Shown here piece by piece: positions 13,201 to 28,200 of a DNA stretch of 64,000 bases. Under the pieces are notes generated by a model. The model did not search any database. It saw only the letters and a list, made by a program, of their open reading frames with translations, and had not been told where the DNA came from. Position 1 is the first letter of the stretch; each line of letters opens with the position of its first letter. This DNA is from Patagioenas fasciata. Its lineage: Eukaryota > Chordata > Aves > Columbiformes > Columbidae. The position numbers were made by a program, and so were the translations under genes. The stretch spans positions 44,791,001-44,855,000 of the forward strand of contig NC_092523.1 in assembly GCF_037038585.1 (NCBI RefSeq), given 5' to 3'.

Positions 13201-16200
13201 AAACCTGCACTCTTTGGCTGGATTCTGCTATTTTTCTACATGAGATCATGGCCTTGATTAAGAGTTAAAGACACAAAACAGCTTCTTAAGGGATTCGCAT
13301 TCTTCATCTTTTTTAAGCTTCATTAACATGTCAAAATAATTAAGATGTAGCCACAGTGCTATATAGCCACTCAGGACAGCAATACCTGCCAACCTCCCTC
13401 CATCTCATGAGAGACCAATCCATAAGACTGGGCATGGCAAAAGAGAACATTTGTGAGAGAGTAAGGGGAAGAGAGCAACAAATATTTGTTGTGTCTGTTT
13501 TACTGACTGCATGAAACGATAGATTACCGTCATTTCCACAGTCTCTAGGGAGTCAAGAAAACCTCACAGTGAAATACGGTGAGAAGGAAAAAAAAAAAAA
13601 AGCAAAAACCACCAGTAGCATAAACTCTCCAGTCTCATTCTAACTAGAAAAAGCCTGCACCTCTTTTTCAGCAAATACTGAATTCCTACGGTGGGCTCAG
13701 GCTCAAGACTACATGTGTAAGGGGGGAGGGAGGCTTGAAACCACACACTGTCTCCCACTCTTCATCTATCAGATTCTAGAATACTTCATTCTGCTTGACA
13801 CTTATTTTCCCACACTAAGCCAAACTAGTGTTCTGTACCTTTTCTATTGCATACTTCAGCTTGTTCATGTGAGATTCAAGAAGAGGAAAGTGAGAGAAAA
13901 AGAAATCCTGGAAGTTTCTCTGTGCTTCTTCTTTTTCAGGCAGAGAAAAGATTATGCTGATTGCAATTTTTTTCCTCCGAACCATTGCAGGATTGGAGCT
14001 GCAGCTTTCATCAGCCATACTAAACATTTCTTCAGTGGACCTGTAAAACAGATTTGTTAGGACAGTTACCTGTGTGCTGAGAGGTAATTAGTCTTCTATC
14101 CATATCTCTCTACAGTAGAAGGTAATTGATTCTTAGGTCTCCTTTGACTGACTATCCAAGATTTTGCTGTCACCCATCTCTGAACAGAGGATACCCAACA
14201 TTTTGATGGATAAGACCTAAGTTTGCTCAGACAGTAGTAAGGCAACCCCCAAAGAGGCTAGCTCCTATAGTGGTGTGAACTCTTTCCTCTGAAACAGAAC
14301 TACTACAAAAACCCTCCTTCTTGATTTATCTTTACAGGAGATTAAGAAAAGGGAATGGAGACACAACACACAAAATCATTAGCAAAAAAGGTTAAAGGTA
14401 GTTTCAGAGCTGTGAACTGCATCAAACTTTAAGCTCCTACCTATGTGATTGGGAGTATGTCCGTGATAGTCTTGAATTGGTACTGTTGCTCATGAGAGAA
14501 GTTGGGAAACATGCTACCTATACTCTTCCAGCATCTTAAGATGGATGTCTTACGGCACTTAAACATGCAAAGTAAAACTTTCTATTTTAACTGAAGACAA
14601 GATGTCACCACTTAGTAATTACTGTGAAAACACAAACTTACCGCCTACAAATACATGTGTGCTTAGCTCAAAGTTGGATATACTTCAGTTTAAAATGCTG
14701 TTTTCTGCTAACATAAAAAAACCCAAACAACCACACAAACCAGTGGCTACTTTATACTCATTATTATTTCCCCAAGTTCTGTTTATTCACTTAATAATCC
14801 TGCCACATTTCTTTTTACAACAGTTATGCCATTTTTCAATATTAGATGAGTTGAAACTGAGATCAATGCTGCTCAATATCTTTTGACCTGTGGATCAAAG
14901 TACACCTTCACTGAGTGTGGAGAAGGTGCCAAGTGGGGGGAAATGGTCAATACACCAGAAGGCACTGTCCAGAGAGGCTGCGGAATCCTCATCCTCTGAG
15001 AATTTCAAGATTCAACGAGTTCCACAGCAATCTGACCTAAATTTCAAGCTGGTTCTTTACACAGGAAACTGATTCAGATGATGGCCACAAGTCTCAGCCT
15101 GAAGTTTTTCTGTGATTATACAAAAGGGCAGAAATTCTCCCACTCTGTTCTTCCATAAATACTTGCATTGCAGTGCTAAATATTGATGTTGCTGCATTTA
15201 GAGAACTATTCTTTCTTCCTTGCTAAAAGTTTCATGATCAATTCCACTGAAAAAAAGGTCTTTAAAAAGTATATACTTCAGTGAGTGAAATAGTATGGTC
15301 AAAACTTCTTTTGGAAAGAACTTTAACTGAATAATGGCTTTTAATCCACTGAGAAATTATAGAGGGAGAAGGGTAAGAACAGGCAAGAAAAAGCCATTAG
15401 AACACAAATGGAGACATTCAGAGAACCAGCTTATATGGAAATAACTTGGTTTTGGACTTTCTTTGTAAGTTAAGACTGCAATATGAGTGAGTGGTAATTA
15501 AAAGCTTGAAGGCTTTTCATATCAGAATTATCTTGAAATGGGGCCTGTGGCATTTATAGACCACTATGAAGCAATTAACAAGAAGAAAGTCTGAATGCTG
15601 AGCATTGATTCTAAGTTCATTCTAGAAATAAGTGGTTTACAGTTTAATTGGTTTGACAAAGTTAAATACACAAAAGTTTCTCATCATAGATGTATGAGCC
15701 CAGGAATACAGGAAAAAACATGCACAATAAAACCCTAGCAAAAGACAGCTTGTGGGAAACCAGAGTTCAAGACAAAAACATAACCTCATTTGAACTTCAG
15801 GAACTTGCATGCAGAAACAAAAATTCCCAAGGAAGTTGGGAAAGGATGGTCAGTCAGCATTTAAGAAACATCGCAAGCTTTTGTACTGCTTCCCAGGAAC
15901 AGAAACTGAGGAATTTAGCTCTGTGAGAGAATCCTTTTCAAGAAAGCTGCTAATCTGGCTTGCCTGCCAACTGACTACATGGGGTTCCAGCTAGACATCT
16001 CATTTTCTTTGAGCTATTGGCCTAAAACATTGGTCACAGAGATGGTAGAATTTGGTTGTACAAACCAAAGTGCAAAATCTACTGTCACTGAAGCATTCAA
16101 CCAGAAGCCTACTGTTTCTCTAGTAAGTAATCAGAAAGCAAGTATCTGAAAACGCTTTTTGGTTTAGAAAGAATTCCAAATCAAGAGTAGTTCTGGACAG

Positions 16201-19200
16201 TGGAATACATGTCCTGTTTCCAATATACTTCCCTAGCATACATTCTCCAATGTGGAAGAAACACAAGCTACTCCCTACAGTGAATAAGCAGTTCAAGAAG
16301 GCTACTTTTCTCTAAATAATTTGTAATTTTCTTAAGACTTCAAGGAACTTTCTATTTGTGAAACTTTAGCTACTTTCTAAACTGGGCTGAAATTGTCATA
16401 TTTACCCTATGTTTTAAAACGTTTTTGCATTCGCTGCTCACAGCCTTACAAGACTAAAAAGTACTTGAATTTACTGAAAGCAAAATGTTTGCTGGGTTAT
16501 TCTCAACTGCAAGCATGATTTAGAAGGCACGACTGCTACACTAGTAGCACTGCATGACTCTTTGTGTTAAAAATTATTCAGTAAGAACATCCAGGAAGAA
16601 AGGTTCAAGTGTTGTCACGAGGGAAAGATGCTTTTAAGCTTTTCTTAACTGAACACAGTGAAGAGGGAGAGAGGCCAAAAAAGGAGAAATTTCTTACAGC
16701 TCTCCACTAATTCCACACTGTCTCTAGGTACAGGTGGATGAGTACATATAAGCAGAAAATCAAGAAACATTTGCTATTTTGCAGCTGACAAGGGAAGAAT
16801 TTGCTTGTTAGCTACAAAAATTCTGCTGCATTCCATGCTTTGTTATGCCACTGAGCTACAAAAGCTAATAAAATTCCAAAACAGAAGCCAAGCTTTCTGA
16901 TCACAGCTCTCTTTTTTTCCTTCCTGTTTTGGCAGAAGTCACCTCAGGAACATCCTGTACCAGCTGAGAGAGTTGTCATAGGCTATTATTCCAAAATTTC
17001 AGTAACTGCTCACTAGTTAGGATTCATCATAGTATAATGTAATTATGGCAGCAATGCTGTTACAGTCTCTTTCATCTCAACAGGATGCTCTGCTCCTTCA
17101 GAAACAGTTCAGCCAAAACTTACCTTTCTTCCTATTGGCAATGTTATGTAACATGCACAGAAGTTAGGCTGAGAGTATTTAATAACAGGGTTTGTACTTT
17201 CAAAGAAAAGAGGATTAAGCTCTATTTAGCTTAAATTACTGCCAAACAGCTGTTGTAAGAAGAAAGGTGTAGCACTCACCATCTTGGAATAATTCCATTC
17301 TCTAAACTGGTTGTCTGACTTCGGAGCCAGCGACGTTGATAGCTGCTAGATGATGATGTTGAAGAGCTTGGAGATGGAAAAGGAGTGACCAGAAGACTGC
17401 TCAGAGATGCTATCAAGAAAGGAAGAAACCCCACATATACTGAATTACACAGAGTTCTGCTTACATATTTTTCTTTATGCTTTAACTGGAAAGAAATTCC
17501 TACAAATTTTGCTCTGGTATGCTCATCTTTTTCACATAGTTCATTTGCAACAGGAGAGACAATTATTTTAAATAAATCTTGCTGCCTAAGGATATTCTTT
17601 TCTCAAAAAGTCAGAAATCTTCCCTACTAGAACATACTAAAAGTCATCTTACTCTCATTAAAAGCATTCTGTCCTAAGAGGCTTTGCTCTCCCATTACAA
17701 CAGACAGATCTCCTGCCCTCCTTTTGCTTTTCAGTGCAAAAGACTCTTCCCTTGCTTTAATAAAGGCTCCAGTTAGTTCTTTCTCCAAATTACTGACTGG
17801 TTAAGAACCCAAAAAATGATGGTTGTAAACAAGGAATATCATCACAAATATTCTTCCATACAGGTTTAAGGCAAAGCAGAAGGAAAACCACTTAGTGGAT
17901 CAAAAAAAATTTGGATTTAGGGGTCATAAGGTGCCATATTTAAGCTGAATGGATCCATCAAAGATTTGTAACATAGTTACAAAAGCAGGCAAACAAAACA
18001 GACAGCAGATACCTGACCGAGCAATGCCGCTGTCTCTGTCCTCATTTTGTCCTCGGCTTGGCATATCAACAGGTGTGCTGTGTGCTAAAACAAACAGATC
18101 AGATCAACAGAAAATATTACATAACTCATCATACTATTTGTGAGCATTTAAAAAAGATGTTTAAGTTTAAAGGTCATAAAACAGCAAAGTTACATCCTGT
18201 ACTGTTACTCCAAATAAACAGTACGGTGTGAGCAGAGGAGGCAGCCAACAGTATTTCCACACTGAGTACCAGGTTACTAGAGGAAAGTGGTTATTTGCCC
18301 CAATCTAAAAACATCTTTAAGAAGCTTAAGAACTTGAATATCATCTACATTATCAGAAGTCAGATATGTTTTGAAAATGAAGGCTGGTGGTACCCCTCAT
18401 CTGTCACTCTTGACTTTTTCTCTATACGTGTGCAAGACTCATTTTACACAGGTTAACATTATAATGAAGTAGTCAAAATATACGGTCCATTAAGCTTCTG
18501 ATTCACTCCCCAAGCAGAGATTTACTATCCACAAAGCCTCATGGTAAGAAACCTTCAGTCTATATTGTATTACATTGAAGCGTTAGTGCAGAGTCACTCA
18601 AATTGTAGAGCATGCGAGATTTGCAAAGGCTGTGAAGAAACTGCATTGGTATTCCAGTTCACATTTTTGCAATTAACAGAAATAATTAGGCCTAAGATCT
18701 ACCCACCTGCATGGGTCATCAGTATGCCTATGCCTGTAAACGGAGACTTTTTGTAGCTTTAAGTTTTGAAAATTAAATGAAAGTGGTATTGTTAAAGACA
18801 AAAACCAACAACTTAAAGCCTCCAAAACTTAGCTCAAGAATTAGTTTTGAATGTCTGCCATCAAATCAAAAAAAGGTAGCAAGAGGTAAGGAAAGAAAAA
18901 GCTGTACACCAGCAAAACACCTGCACGCTAGCCAGAAACCAGTTATAAGCCAGGAAACATAAGTTCTCTAAGAAACATAAGGGCTCATTCACTAAAAACA
19001 CTGCATAAAAATACCTTTACAATGAAATTAGACAAGAAATATGAGCAAAAAATAATTTAGGGTTTTCTTTTTTTGAAGAAAGATTTTTAAGTATAAGCCA
19101 GATACATCTGTTGTCACTATTTTAGCCCTTTCTGTTTCTAGAGAGTAACTATGTATGTCAGAAGGAGCTGGACTTGTGTGAGCATATGGATGGGTCACAC

Positions 19201-22200
19201 TGTGGCTGGTATTCCACACAAACCTGCAAAGAAAGAAGCACTGCGGATGAGGCGGAGGGGACCTCCTTCAGACACACCCTGCAGCAGTTTGCTGCTACAC
19301 AGCTGTAACACACCTAGGAAACAAAAGCAATGTAGAGAAAATGCAATGCAAAAAAGTCAAAATTAAAAAAGACAGGCAGTGATGCAGAGGTAAAAAACCA
19401 AAACAAACAAACAAAAAACCCTAAAAAAAAAAACCACACACAGAAAACCCAACACAACAACCGCACACTAAAACAGATGGCCTCATGCTGTCAGAAAGAC
19501 ATAAAACCTGGAAATATTTACCTAAATTACTTCCACTGCGACAGGTTCCCAAGCCATTATGATTCGAGCTCAGCTTTCCCAGGCTAGGATCTTGGTTGAT
19601 GTATTCAAAGCTATCTTGTAAGCTAAAAAAGGGGGAAAAGCCAGTGTTTCTTAAGAACACCTATTCTTAAGAATGCCTTTTCTTAAGAATAGGCATTAAT
19701 ATTAGCTTGAGAATTAGGTATGTTTTATGGAAAAAAGATTAACTTGACAATCAAACTCAAGGACAAGCAGGTTTTCTGAAACTGTAAGGAAATAAGCATT
19801 TATTTTTCTATATAAGCTCCTTTAAATTATTGTAAATTTCTATATGTTACATTTAGGATTCAGTTTATTCACGTTTGTGCATTTTTGGGACAAGGAAAAA
19901 GGGAACAGATAAGAACCAGTGTATCTTCTGTCACTGTTGAAGGTAACAGAAGTGGGGTTCAGGGACAAAAGCTTCCCCAACATATATCTCTTCTTGACCC
20001 TTCTGACAGCAGGAAGAGATAGAGACTTTGTCCAAAGCACCTAACCATCTGAAGTTTATTGCATGCCCTGGGCAAATTAAGCAGCAGAAACTCAGAGAGA
20101 TTTTATTTTCTTAATTTTGGTGGCCTGGCTGGCATCTATCAAGAGACTCCTTCTCCACAGCCACCATTTTGGATTTTCTACTTGACTTTTCCACTTCAGC
20201 CAATTCAAATTTAGAAGCAGCAACAGAAGACCACAAAAGGAGAAAGAAGGAAAGAAAAATACATTGGATGGGGAACGAAAAAAGTTCTTACTTGTTGTTG
20301 CTTCCACTGAAGCTTCCTACCCTGGCTGAAAAGACTTTACTTATCATCAGCTGTGGGGGAGAGCTGAAAGGATAAACAGTCATCTCAATGAGTCATCACT
20401 TCTAAGAGCCTGACAAGACAGCGCATCACAGAAAAGGACACTCACCGTATATAGTGAATTTTCAAGGTGCAGCCTTTGTAACTCATTGCTACTGAGCCAA
20501 ACATCATTTCTCCTAGCATGTTGACATCAGAGGCTGGTCTGGTGTACTACATAGACAGGATGGGAAGAACAAAGCCAATAATAACTCAGCATACTACTTC
20601 AATTTAATATAGCGCCATTTTGAATCGAAGATACAAATAAGTTCTATTCTTCCATGCAGACTAAGATCCTTTGTGGTTCTAACACTGAGTACAAGCACAA
20701 GCAAGTACAACTGGAACATGTCCTGTTTTGTACACTAGATGGGCATTGTTAACCTTGTTCCAGGGGGACTTCCAAAGGCAAGAAAGAGGAAAAAATTATC
20801 TTCTTTCATCAGAAATAGCTGTGTCCAGCAACATCCCCATACAACAGTGTTTGATTAAACCTTTAGGCATTTGCAGGATTTATATTCTGTGGTCTGGATC
20901 CCCAAACATTAAACTGTCTTCCTGGTTCCAATGAGTAAATTCTCCTTCCTTGCTGCTACAGAAAGCTTCTTGGAAACTTTTTTACTGGAAAATAATCTGC
21001 AAAAACCGTGTTTCCAAGTATAATCAGACTGATTTCTTACTTTGTTTCAAACACTGATCAATAGCAGTTGCAGACAGAAGTTTGTTAATTCTGAAGGAAA
21101 TAACTTCTGAGGATGTTTTGGAAGACAGTGTCAAAAGCCTTGCTGAAGTCAAGGCAGACAACACCCACTGTTCTTTCCTCATCTACCCAGCCAGTCATGC
21201 CATCACAGAAGGCTGATGGGTCAAGCATGATTTCCCCTGGTGAATCCACATTGACTACTCCTGATAACCTTCACTTCCTCCACATGCTTAAAAGATCCCA
21301 TCCAGACTGAGCTGTTCCATCATCTTAGCAGGTATTGAGGGGAGGCTGACTGGCCTGTGGTTTCCTGGGTCCTCCTCCTTGCCCTTTATGAAGACCAGAG
21401 TGGTATTCTTTTTCCTTCAGTCCTCGGGCACTTCTCCTGTTCTCCATGACCTTTCAAAGTTGATGGAAAGCAACCTAGCAATAACATCCGGTAGCTCTCT
21501 CAGCACTTGTGGGTGCATCCCATCAGGGCTCATGGATTTATTGGGTGCCCAGTTTGCATAAATGATCTCTGACCTGATCCTCCCCAACCAAGGGAAAGTC
21601 TTCATTTTTCCAGACTTTTTATCTTCCCTCCAGGGTGTGGGATTCCTGAGGGGCAGCCTTAGCAGTAAAGACTGAAGTAAAGGCGGCATTCAGTAACTCT
21701 GCCTTCTCTGTATCCTCTCTGTCACCAGGGCACCCACCTCATCAAGCAGCGGGCCCACGTTCTCCCTAATCTTCCTGTTATAATAAGATAGACTAAAGGG
21801 TGGGTTTCATAATATATAAGGTTCAACAGCTTCTTCAGAACTGACCTGAAACATAGCTAGACATCATCTTTCAAGAGAAGAGAATGGTATAGTGCTTTTT
21901 CTGACCTTTACAAATACTATTAAGTATCTTTTGTAAGCCTTTCAAAGACATGACCAAGATAGACCAGAAGGTTGAGATGTGCCCACATGTTCCTACTCTA
22001 CAACACTTTAAAGACAGGGTAAATATCTCAAGATTCAGATTAACTTGTAATATACTAGAAGTATAACTAGCTATTCAATGCATGTAAGTTAAAGCTTTTA
22101 TATATAAACTTCAGTCAAATGGATGAATACAATAAAGAAAAGAAACTAACATTACCTGATACTTTGGTATCTGTTCTTTGATATTCTGTATACAGCTTAC

Positions 22201-25200
22201 TGAGGGACCATAGGAAGAAATATTGTTGTTCCCATTGCTTGCTTGGCAGTTCTTGGCAGCAGCTTTTACAGAAGCATCCTCTACCATTTTCTGTGTCAAA
22301 ACAGAACAATATGACAAAAACAATCAAAAAAACCATGAGAACTCCTATTTGCAAACATACCACAGCAAGATTTTTTCTTAAAATATAAGTAAGCAACAGA
22401 AACAAAAAAAAAACCACAACACACCTCTTTTTTGGTTCAAAAATTATGTATCTGTTTTGAAAGATATTTATAATAAAAAGGCCAGCAGAACTACTCTCAC
22501 ATTTATGTTGTCAGACAAGTTTTCATAATATTACACACAGTACTGTGTGTATTAGTCAACGTTCCACTGGAAGATCATTCCCAATTGTTATGAATTACTT
22601 TGTGTAACATTTTCCGAAGTTTTGTAAAGAAAATATCATCTTATGAGTTGCTTACAAACTGATTTCTGTAATCATTTGCTCAATTAATCACTCAATTGCA
22701 TGTAACTTTTGGTCCCCAACTGATTAACAGATTTCTTAAATAGAAATAGAAGAACAGCCAGCAAAAATAAGGGGCGAATAATGCATAATTTGGTAGAATT
22801 ACCAGGTTTATCAACACCATTTGTTAATTTGTAAATGAGTTGCATAAAGAGAAAAAAAAAAAGGCAAGCAAATGAATGTCAGTTAAAAAGGTCATATTAT
22901 TTCAAACATACTTCTCACATGCACATGAAATTATTTATATGAAGGGAGAAAAACTATAACCTTGCAGTCACGAAAACTTTTAAAAAAATCTTAAAAAGCT
23001 TACCTCACACTCAAACTTTTTCTATATTTAAAAAATTAAATTTATGTTCGTTAAGTGATTTTGAATGTTCATTCATTTGGTGCACATCTGAATGAAGCGC
23101 ATTTTTAGAACTCTCATTTTGTACCAGTATGGTTTACTTCATTGGGAATGTGCATTGGCAGAGATCAAATAATTGTTTTTTAAATGTCAACAAGGTACAC
23201 GTAGATAGTTTACAGAAAAAGCCAAGCAAGTAGGCAAAAAGAAACAGTAACAACCTAGATTCCAGTAAAAAGCAGCCATGGCCAAATTTACATCACATAT
23301 TTTGGGCTCAGCAAGGTGAAAAAGAAAGGATAACAGGAAATTAAATGGAAATAAAAGTAGAATCCAATATTACACAAGCAAAAGACTAATTTTTAAGATG
23401 AACACATTGAATAGTATACAGCTTTAACTGTAGCAAGTTTTAGAATACTCAAGTCATAATGACAAGATGACGAAATGGGCAACAGGAAAGATACAGAAGA
23501 AAAAGAAGAAGAGCAAGCCAAGAAATGTGGAGTAGATGATCTGTCATTTTTTTTTTAAAGTTGAATTTAAACTACAGTGATAGTACAGCTCCTTTACAGA
23601 TTTAATAATGAGCCTACTAGCATGTTAAAAAAAAAAGTAAAATCCTAGACTTCTATATTTTATCCTACATTTACACTCTTTTTGTGCAGGTTTTCCTGAC
23701 ATACTATTTATGTGCTATTGCTTATCTAATCCCAACGAGACTCTCATTAGGGGTTCAGAAATGCACCAGTGTCAATAGTCACATGTTTAATGAGCTATTG
23801 GCAAAAACTACCTAATATCAGTGGTCTGATCTATGTCATCTGCAGAAAACTGGAGACTAGATTAAGAACACTGAAAAGAAACAATATATTACACAAACAT
23901 ATGGTTACATGGAATACAGTCCTGCTAGTTCCCCCAGGTAAGCTTACTGCATACAAACCATGTATTTGAGTATTCAGTGCGAATAAGCTTTATTGTATTT
24001 CAGGAAAATAGATGAACGCACAGTACACACACACACTTTCTTGACTTCAGTTTAAACAGGACTGCATTTGAGAGTAATTTTGCCTCAGCTTTAAGTGAAT
24101 CAAGTTTTAGGCTCATTGTCTGGTAACATACCAAACACATACAAACAAACATTCAAGGTAACTTTTAACACCTAAGTGTTTGCATGATTCGAAGTACTTT
24201 GTTTTGGTGGTTTTTTTTTTGTTTTTTGTTTGTTTTTAGAAGGGTATCTGGATTAGTGTCTAGCTAGAAAACAGATTACAGTCTGTATCATGAGGGAGGT
24301 TATAATCTGTTTTATGTCAGCATTTCATGGAGGTTTTGGTATGGCATTTTGCAGTTAACTTTTCATTTAAAGTACTCAAGCAAGCAGAATAATTTGAGTA
24401 TTTAAGTGAAGCGAGAAATATATTTCTTCCTCAAAAACTGTGTGTTTTATATCTACTTTAAGATACAAAGTCACAACCTTAATTTGGGGGCAGGGAGAAG
24501 GAGGGGAGAACGGAGAAGCAGGATTAAACAGACCAGCCTGACCCATTTACCCTCTTAAGCAGATGATCAGTTATCAGCTGATCATGCTCATCAGTCTTAC
24601 TGATTTGGCACAATGGCATATTTGCAGTGTGACTGAAATAGAGATTGCTGTTTCTTAAGCATCTTCATAAGTAATTTCTACAAGTCACAACCATTAGTAC
24701 ATCATGGAATCACAGAATAGTTTGGGTTGGAAGAGACCTTTAAAGATCAGGTAGTAATAGCTAGTGATTTTACAATAAACAATGCTAGTTTGACAGGCTG
24801 AAGCTGCTGGTTATAACAAAAACTTCAAAACAAAACAAAAAATTGAAACAATTCAATTAGAAGAGAAACAGCGCTTGTTAAAAAAAACAAACAAGCAAAC
24901 CACACCACCACAAACACACACAAACAAACAAAACAAAAATAACCAAACAAAAACAAACAAAAAAACCCCATATCAACCAAAATCAGAAATAATACTGTTT
25001 TACTTGTCTTAAAATCACCTAAGTTTGCTGGAAGCATTACTCCATAGTTTGTGTGCCTGGACAGCAGCACAAAGAATTTGTGTCTTAACAGCATCTACTC
25101 TTGCTTCCACACGTCACCAAAACTTACATGGCCACGTATTGCCATGTGTCAGTCCATGGTTAGCCAAAGTGTAATAGTTTCAATTCACATAAAGCCAATA

Positions 25201-28200
25201 ACTTTACTAATCCAAACACCAAAGACAACCACATTTAGAGACATGCTAGACATCACTTGAACAATGAGACTGCACAACCAGGGCTAACAACAAAATGCAA
25301 CCCCAGTCAACACTAAAAAGGCTAAGGAAATACTCAGTTTAAAGGGGTATACATTTCTTTGTTTGAGAGCAAATCAGGCCTAAATATTCAAGCTTCAACA
25401 CCATATTTATATTTTAAATACCAAATATCAGATGTGTTCACAGCGTTTTTGGAATCTAACACACTCTTGTAACTATCACAAAATCAAGATCAAGTGAAAG
25501 ATCACAAGAAAGATTAAGAAGTTGACACTGTCATTTTAAAATTCCTGCTTTTGGGAATGGGAACAAACGAGCAGTAGGACAAAAGCAAAATTAGCATTTC
25601 ATACCTGAACGACAGCTTCATTGATTTTGCGGACTGCTTTGGAGTCAAATAAGACCTGTCTGCCTCTCCTCTCACAGTCTTGGTAAACTATCAGGCGGAT
25701 TTCATTCGAGTCAAATTCTGAACAGGACCAGCTGCAGATTATAAACACAAGATGTTAAAAGAGTGTGCAGGATTACTTAAGAGAAGAAACAGGTATTCGG
25801 CATACACATCTTTTACTCAACATTTACAAGAATCAGGCTGTGATCACAGAACTCTGACCAAAAAGGAACTCCAAGAAGCATTTAAGCCCAGTGTCACTGA
25901 TAAACAGGCAGGCATAACCAGACCAATCTTCATCCAACCTTTCTTCAAAATTTTCCAGAAAGGGAACACAAAACTGTCCCAGCAATCTGCTCCAGGGCTT
26001 AACAACTCTGAAATTTACTCCTTTCTCCATGCAGAGTTTGGATTATCCTTATTGCAAAGTACGTGTATTATTTTGTGCAATTCTCTCTGTGACAACAAAG
26101 AACAATGGATTACCATCCTCTTTACAACAACCTTTCACAAGCTCGGGCTTACACCCTCCCTCATCCTTCTCTTCTCTAAGTAACACAAACCCAATTCCTT
26201 TTGACTTTTTCCTTTCAATATAAGTTATGATTTTTCCAGAGTTTAACTCTTATAACGGAATGTTGTTCCATTATTTTTTTCCTTTCTTTTCTGAGATTTT
26301 TCAGGGTTTACAGAGCAATCATAGATTACTGAGACTTGGCCTCCAACTACAATGAAACTTATTTAGTACATGAAACCAAGATACCACTGAGATTCATCCT
26401 GAGGCAAAACAACCCTCTCAAGCCAGAATATGCCTGTTCCTCAGAGACAGACCACAGCACACAACTTGCCTCCTCATGCTACTGCAGGAAGCTGAGGAAA
26501 ACAACTGATCATGGCTGTGATGGCAAGAGACTTTATGTCTTAATTCCAAAGGGAGTCAGTCTGCACGTCAGACCATGGAGATTTGCTTGGCCTCAGGTTC
26601 AGCTACAGAAAATGCTTTTCATGTTATGTAGCTGACAAACCGGAATTAATGGAAAAAAACCTCCTACTGCATAAAGCAGTGTCACAGAGCACTGGTGCTC
26701 AGTCACATTGCCTCATCTCTGACCCAGGTGGACTGCATCTAGGGGGTGAGAGTACAATTGTTATTAATAGCTGTTGGTTTAACAAATTGCATAACAGATT
26801 TCAGCCAAGGCTATGCTCATCTCCCATTCAAAAAGATGTTTCATTTAGGAATTTTCCCAACTATGCCCTACAGACAAGGTAAAGAATTAAGGGAAGAGCA
26901 CAAAACCTCTATATGGCTATTGCTTTTATTCCATGCTCTGTTAATAGCCATAAATCAATAGCGAGGTAAACACCATCAACTCCTGCCAAAGTCAGTAATG
27001 TAACCATGGGCAACAGCTTTAGGCGCACACTCGAAGACTTGCAAATTAAAATAATTATAAGTAAAGCCAGCTTAATTTCTTCTTTGTGCTCCATTTTTAA
27101 TTTCAGGGATCAACCCCCCTTTCTATGTAGCTAGAAAGAAAAATGAGCCTAAATAGGTATCTTTTTCAAAGCTGAAAGATCTCAATCTGGAAGGTTTGAT
27201 TCTATTTTTAAATACCTTGGGGCAGAATAAACCAGATACCTATCTCCACTGTAAGGTACTCTGATACAAGTATATTCTATACACATAATATGCAAGGGTC
27301 CAGGATACATCAAAGGCAGATCATGTAACAATGCTAAAGGCAGTTTTGCCATCAGCAGTGAGGAAACTTGATGAAGTGTTTGTAACATGTTGCCTCCAAA
27401 ATGCTAAGAGTGCCAGGCAGATTTCTTTTCAAGTCTTCCCTTTCAAAGGGAATCACAGCATTAAGTTAGCCTGCATGAGATCAGACCTGATACCGTTGTA
27501 GATAGTTGCCCAACAAGGATCCTACACACCTCACATGCTCAGAGAGCTGCAACTACACCATCTGTTTTAAATGCCTGTTACTAGTTTCTCAGCCCACTGC
27601 CTGTGCAACGCTATTAAAAAAATCCAGTTATGCACCATGTAAGAGAAGTCAGAGCCATCAACAGACTTCATTCTACTCTGCCTCATGAATCTGGTGCTCT
27701 TCAGTACCAGATACTCTCATACCTCTTCAGTTACACAGTTACCCATTTACTTACACACTTTCTGCAACAGACAATACCATAATAATTCCTGAAGTAACTG
27801 CTGCTTTCTTTAAAAGGGTCTCTCCTCCTTTTAATAAAAAGAAGGTACATCTCTATGGGCTTAAATTATAAGTAAGAGCAAGCTAAAAGCATGCTTGATA
27901 CTTGTGTTGCATGAATTTAGGTTTCCTTATGAACCGGTAAACTCCCACACAGTGCACTAAAGCACACTTTGTGTTGTTTGTGGAGTGTCAACTTCTGTAT
28001 AAGATGCAAACTAGGTTTTATAACAAATGCTGAAGTAGAAGCCAATTTCACAGCCTCCTGAGGTGCCTTTTCCACACAGCATGCTAGAATTAAAGATTGC
28101 TGCAATCTTTCAGAACTTCAAACAGATTCTAGTACCAGACAGCAACAAGCTAAGAAGTTACATAAAATCTATCATCAGGAGTAAGTAACTTCAGATAATG

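Larger units (their letters stand above)
22291..25604 (-). other. FNIP2: FNIP2 intron 2
   Basis: 3.3 kb. It holds a CR1 3' end (24,702-24,756), an A/C-rich tract (24,875-24,967), a T-rich tract (24,206-24,240) and a small inverted repeat (8-bp arms, 24,563-24,585). No extra exon is supported. Confidence 0.8.

Noticed and set aside
24563..24585. Small inverted repeat ATGATCAG with 7-nt spacer
   Set aside because: Eight-base arms are common by chance in 64 kb, and nothing nearby suggests a role.
25752..26183. 143-codon plus-strand open frame
   Set aside because: It runs across the antisense 3' part of an old CR1 element and has no splice context or protein similarity I recognise.
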